Program-made: the position numbers and the translations under genes | Shown here: positions 32,570 through 34,116 of the stretch, in pieces | How the letters are laid out: each line of letters opens with the position of its first letter | Position numbering within the stretch: position 1 is the first letter of the stretch | The notes under the pieces: generated by a model | Databases searched by the model: none | What the model was told of the DNA's origin: nothing | What the model saw: only the letters and a program-made list of their open reading frames with translations | Origin: Bacteroidia bacterium | GTDB lineage: Bacteria; Bacteroidota; Bacteroidia; UBA4408 | Length of the DNA stretch: 34,116 nucleotides | Assembly (NCBI GenBank): GCA_014376525.1 | Contig: JACMRI010000037.1 | Span: 1-34,116, forward strand | Direction: 5' to 3'

Positions 32570-34116
32570 TTAATGCACCACTACCAATTTGTGTATAGTG
32601 CTACTTGTATTGTTGTTTATTTTTATCAAATATACACCATTAGTCCAATTAGCAGTGGTAATACTAGTTGTTGTGTTGGTAGTAATGCTGTTTTGTATTA
32701 ACTTACCTGTATAGTCGTACACTTGTAATGCACTGTTAATAGGGGTTTCAACGCTTACTTGCTCGTTAGCTGGGTTAGGATAAATATTTGTACTGTTGCT
32801 TGTTGTTTCTTGTAATCCAATGGTGGAGCCTGTTTCAAACGGACATGTGCCAAATACAGGGCGCAGCATCCAACTGCCTTTTATTATAGATTGATTCCAA
32901 CCCAAGCCTGCATTATAATACATACGTATGTTGCTTATAGTGTTAAGGTCTAAGCCCAAATTAAGGTTGGTTGTTACGTTTTGTTGTAAACCTATATAGT
33001 ACTTGCCCACACCAAGATTTACTGGGGTAGTAAGTGTATACTCGTGAAAGAAGTTAGTACTTACACCATACGTAGGGTTTACAGTAGGTGTCTCCTCGTA
33101 CTTAATAGCACCAGGCTTTCCTGTGCCATCATCTTCCCAAATTGTAATTTTAAAATCTACTACTCGTGCATCTATTACTTGCGGTAAAAAATAATAACGA
33201 ACTGCTGTAAGTGCATCTGGCGTATTTAGTTCTACTTGATACGCTAGTTTACCTTCGGGGAAAAACTGATTTAATTTTAACTCATATCCTGCCTCTGCAG
33301 TACCATCATCATACGATAAAAAATTGGACACATATTGCTTGTAATACACTGTGTCGTTATGTTTGTTTACATCATTAGTAAATGATACAAATTGTTTCAT
33401 GGTATAATACTTACACACTTGCGAATCCGCGTACTGAGCATTAACAGGTATTAAGGGGTGTATTAAATTGTTAAATCCTGTGGTGTTTGCAGCTTGTTGA
33501 TTAACTCCAACACCTAAAACAACAGTAGCATTATTTGGGTTTTGATATTGAAATAATTTTGTTTTGTAATTATCTATTATGGAATAATTTGTTTCTGATG
33601 GTTTTTCGCCACCATTTTGTCCAGTAGGATTTGATAAATTATTCACATAATTATCAAAATTAGATTTAAACATACTTTTTTTATATTGCTTATACGTAAT
33701 ATTAGTGTAACCGTTTAGCAAATTTTGATTATCGTTAATAAAAGCTACATCGTTCAAATACTTGTCGTTGTAATTTCTTCCTTTATCAATATAAATATAA
33801 TCTATGTGCCAATGGTCAAATGCGCCTGATAGTGTTGCATAGTTTTTAAACCTAAACTGAAAGCCTGTTTTTAAAAACTTAAGTTGTGTAAGCGAAATGT
33901 TCACCCATTTAAAATACGTACTGCCTGCACTATCGCCTTCGGCTTTCCATATGTACGTCCAGCCAGTATCTGACGGAGCTTTAAATTCTAGCACTAACGA
34001 ATCTTGCGAGGCATTGGGGGCATTACCATATCCTTTGGGTTGATAAAAAAAACTAAAATAAACAGAATCGTTTACACCATTGGGTACAAATAAATTAATA
34101 GGTTTTGAGGTAAGCA
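32570..34116 (-). CDS. Secreted protein with T9SS sorting tail (5' cut by window edge)
   Basis: The frame stays open to the right edge. An internal GTG at 33992-33994 could be mistaken for a start, but codons 5' of it continue LTSKPINLFVPNG ... YQPKGYGNAPNASQDSLVLE without a stop. At least 515 residues are therefore visible and the N-terminus is missing. The visible region starts with a ConA/MAM-like beta domain (LEFKAPSDTGWTYIWK; FDHWHIDYIYID). A second beta domain (FLSYDDGTAEAGYEL ... VGKYYIGLQQ) follows, then a type A T9SS tail (NIYPNPANEQVSVETP ... NGVYLIKINNN ... KLVVVH). It should be exported through T9SS to the cell surface; its role is unknown. rbfA follows 33 bp on. Confidence 0.9.
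   Translation of the reverse strand, partial: LTSKPINLFVPNGVNDSVYFSFFYQPKGYGNAPNASQDSLVLEFKAPSDTGWTYIWKAEGDSAGSTYFKWVNISLTQLKFLKTGFQFRFKNYATLSGAFDHWHIDYIYIDKGRNYNDKYLNDVAFINDNQNLLNGYTNITYKQYKKSMFKSNFDNYVNNLSNPTGQNGGEKPSETNYSIIDNYKTKLFQYQNPNNATVVLGVGVNQQAANTTGFNNLIHPLIPVNAQYADSQVCKYYTMKQFVSFTNDVNKHNDTVYYKQYVSNFLSYDDGTAEAGYELKLNQFFPEGKLAYQVELNTPDALTAVRYYFLPQVIDARVVDFKITIWEDDGTGKPGAIKYEETPTVNPTYGVSTNFFHEYTLTTPVNLGVGKYYIGLQQNVTTNLNLGLDLNTISNIRMYYNAGLGWNQSIIKGSWMLRPVFGTCPFETGSTIGLQETTSNSTNIYPNPANEQVSVETPINSALQVYDYTGKLIQNSITTNTTTSITTANWTNGVYLIKINNNTSSTIHKLVVVH

Noticed and set aside
1-34116. CRISPR array, tRNA or rRNA genes, or intact insertion sequence
   Set aside because: No regular spaced repeats, no tRNA cloverleaf apart from the tmRNA, no rRNA sequence and no intact transposase were seen.

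Overview
The window looks like chromosomal DNA from an AT-rich member of the Bacteroidota, probably near the Chitinophagales/Sphingobacteriales/Cytophagales. Signs of this are two proteins with type IX secretion (T9SS) C-terminal sorting tails, a PorP/SprF-family outer-membrane protein, a DUF4783 protein, a BatA-domain protein, Cys-motif/carboxypeptidase-like regulatory proteins, and sigma-ABfr-type -7 boxes (TAnnTTTG). This placement rests on protein families and not on a marker-gene phylogeny.

Layout. (1) 1-1510 is a scrambled accessory patch: the 3' end of an unrecognised gene whose stop codon lies on the edge of an 88-bp repeat, an inverted copy of that repeat, and between them a small immunity-like gene preceded by the broken tail of another gene. 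The C-terminal remnant of a recombinase follows. (2) 1567-3330, minus strand: an AI-2E/PerM-family permease gene and the tmRNA gene ssrA with its terminator. (3) 3457-8255, plus strand: nuoL-nuoM-nuoN, the antiporter-like proton-pumping subunits of complex I, with no other nuo gene in the window. (4) 8354-9622: a pRiA4b ORF-3-like protein and a HAD hydrolase. (5) 9700-12457, minus strand: an Omp85-like protein, a CBS-domain protein and a polysaccharide deacetylase. (6) 12597-16646, plus strand: a large secreted amidase/CUB protein with a T9SS tail, followed at once by a PorP/SprF-like gene.

(7) 17115-18048: a DUF4783 gene and rlmH, divergent, with two promoter -7 boxes that abut face to face. 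(8) 18064-23796, minus strand: asnB, a membrane-anchored transglutaminase-like protein and a SNF2-family helicase. (9) 23963-26615, minus strand: a miaE-like hydroxylase and a BatA/vWA-type membrane protein. (10) 26932-28646, minus strand: trxB and a YceI-family protein, each with a clear terminator, with an HxlR regulator diverging from yceI. (11) 29323-34116, minus strand: a run of T9SS-tailed protein (cut by the window edge), rbfA, a SAM methyltransferase, a Cys-motif/CarboxypepD-like protein and a LolC/E-type permease.

Most of the window is ordinary housekeeping and envelope biology. The least explained part is the first 1.5 kb. Other points worth a look are the rlmH/DUF4783 overlapping promoters, the amidase-SprF pair, the transglutaminase-asnB pair and the palindrome between yceI and its probable regulator.
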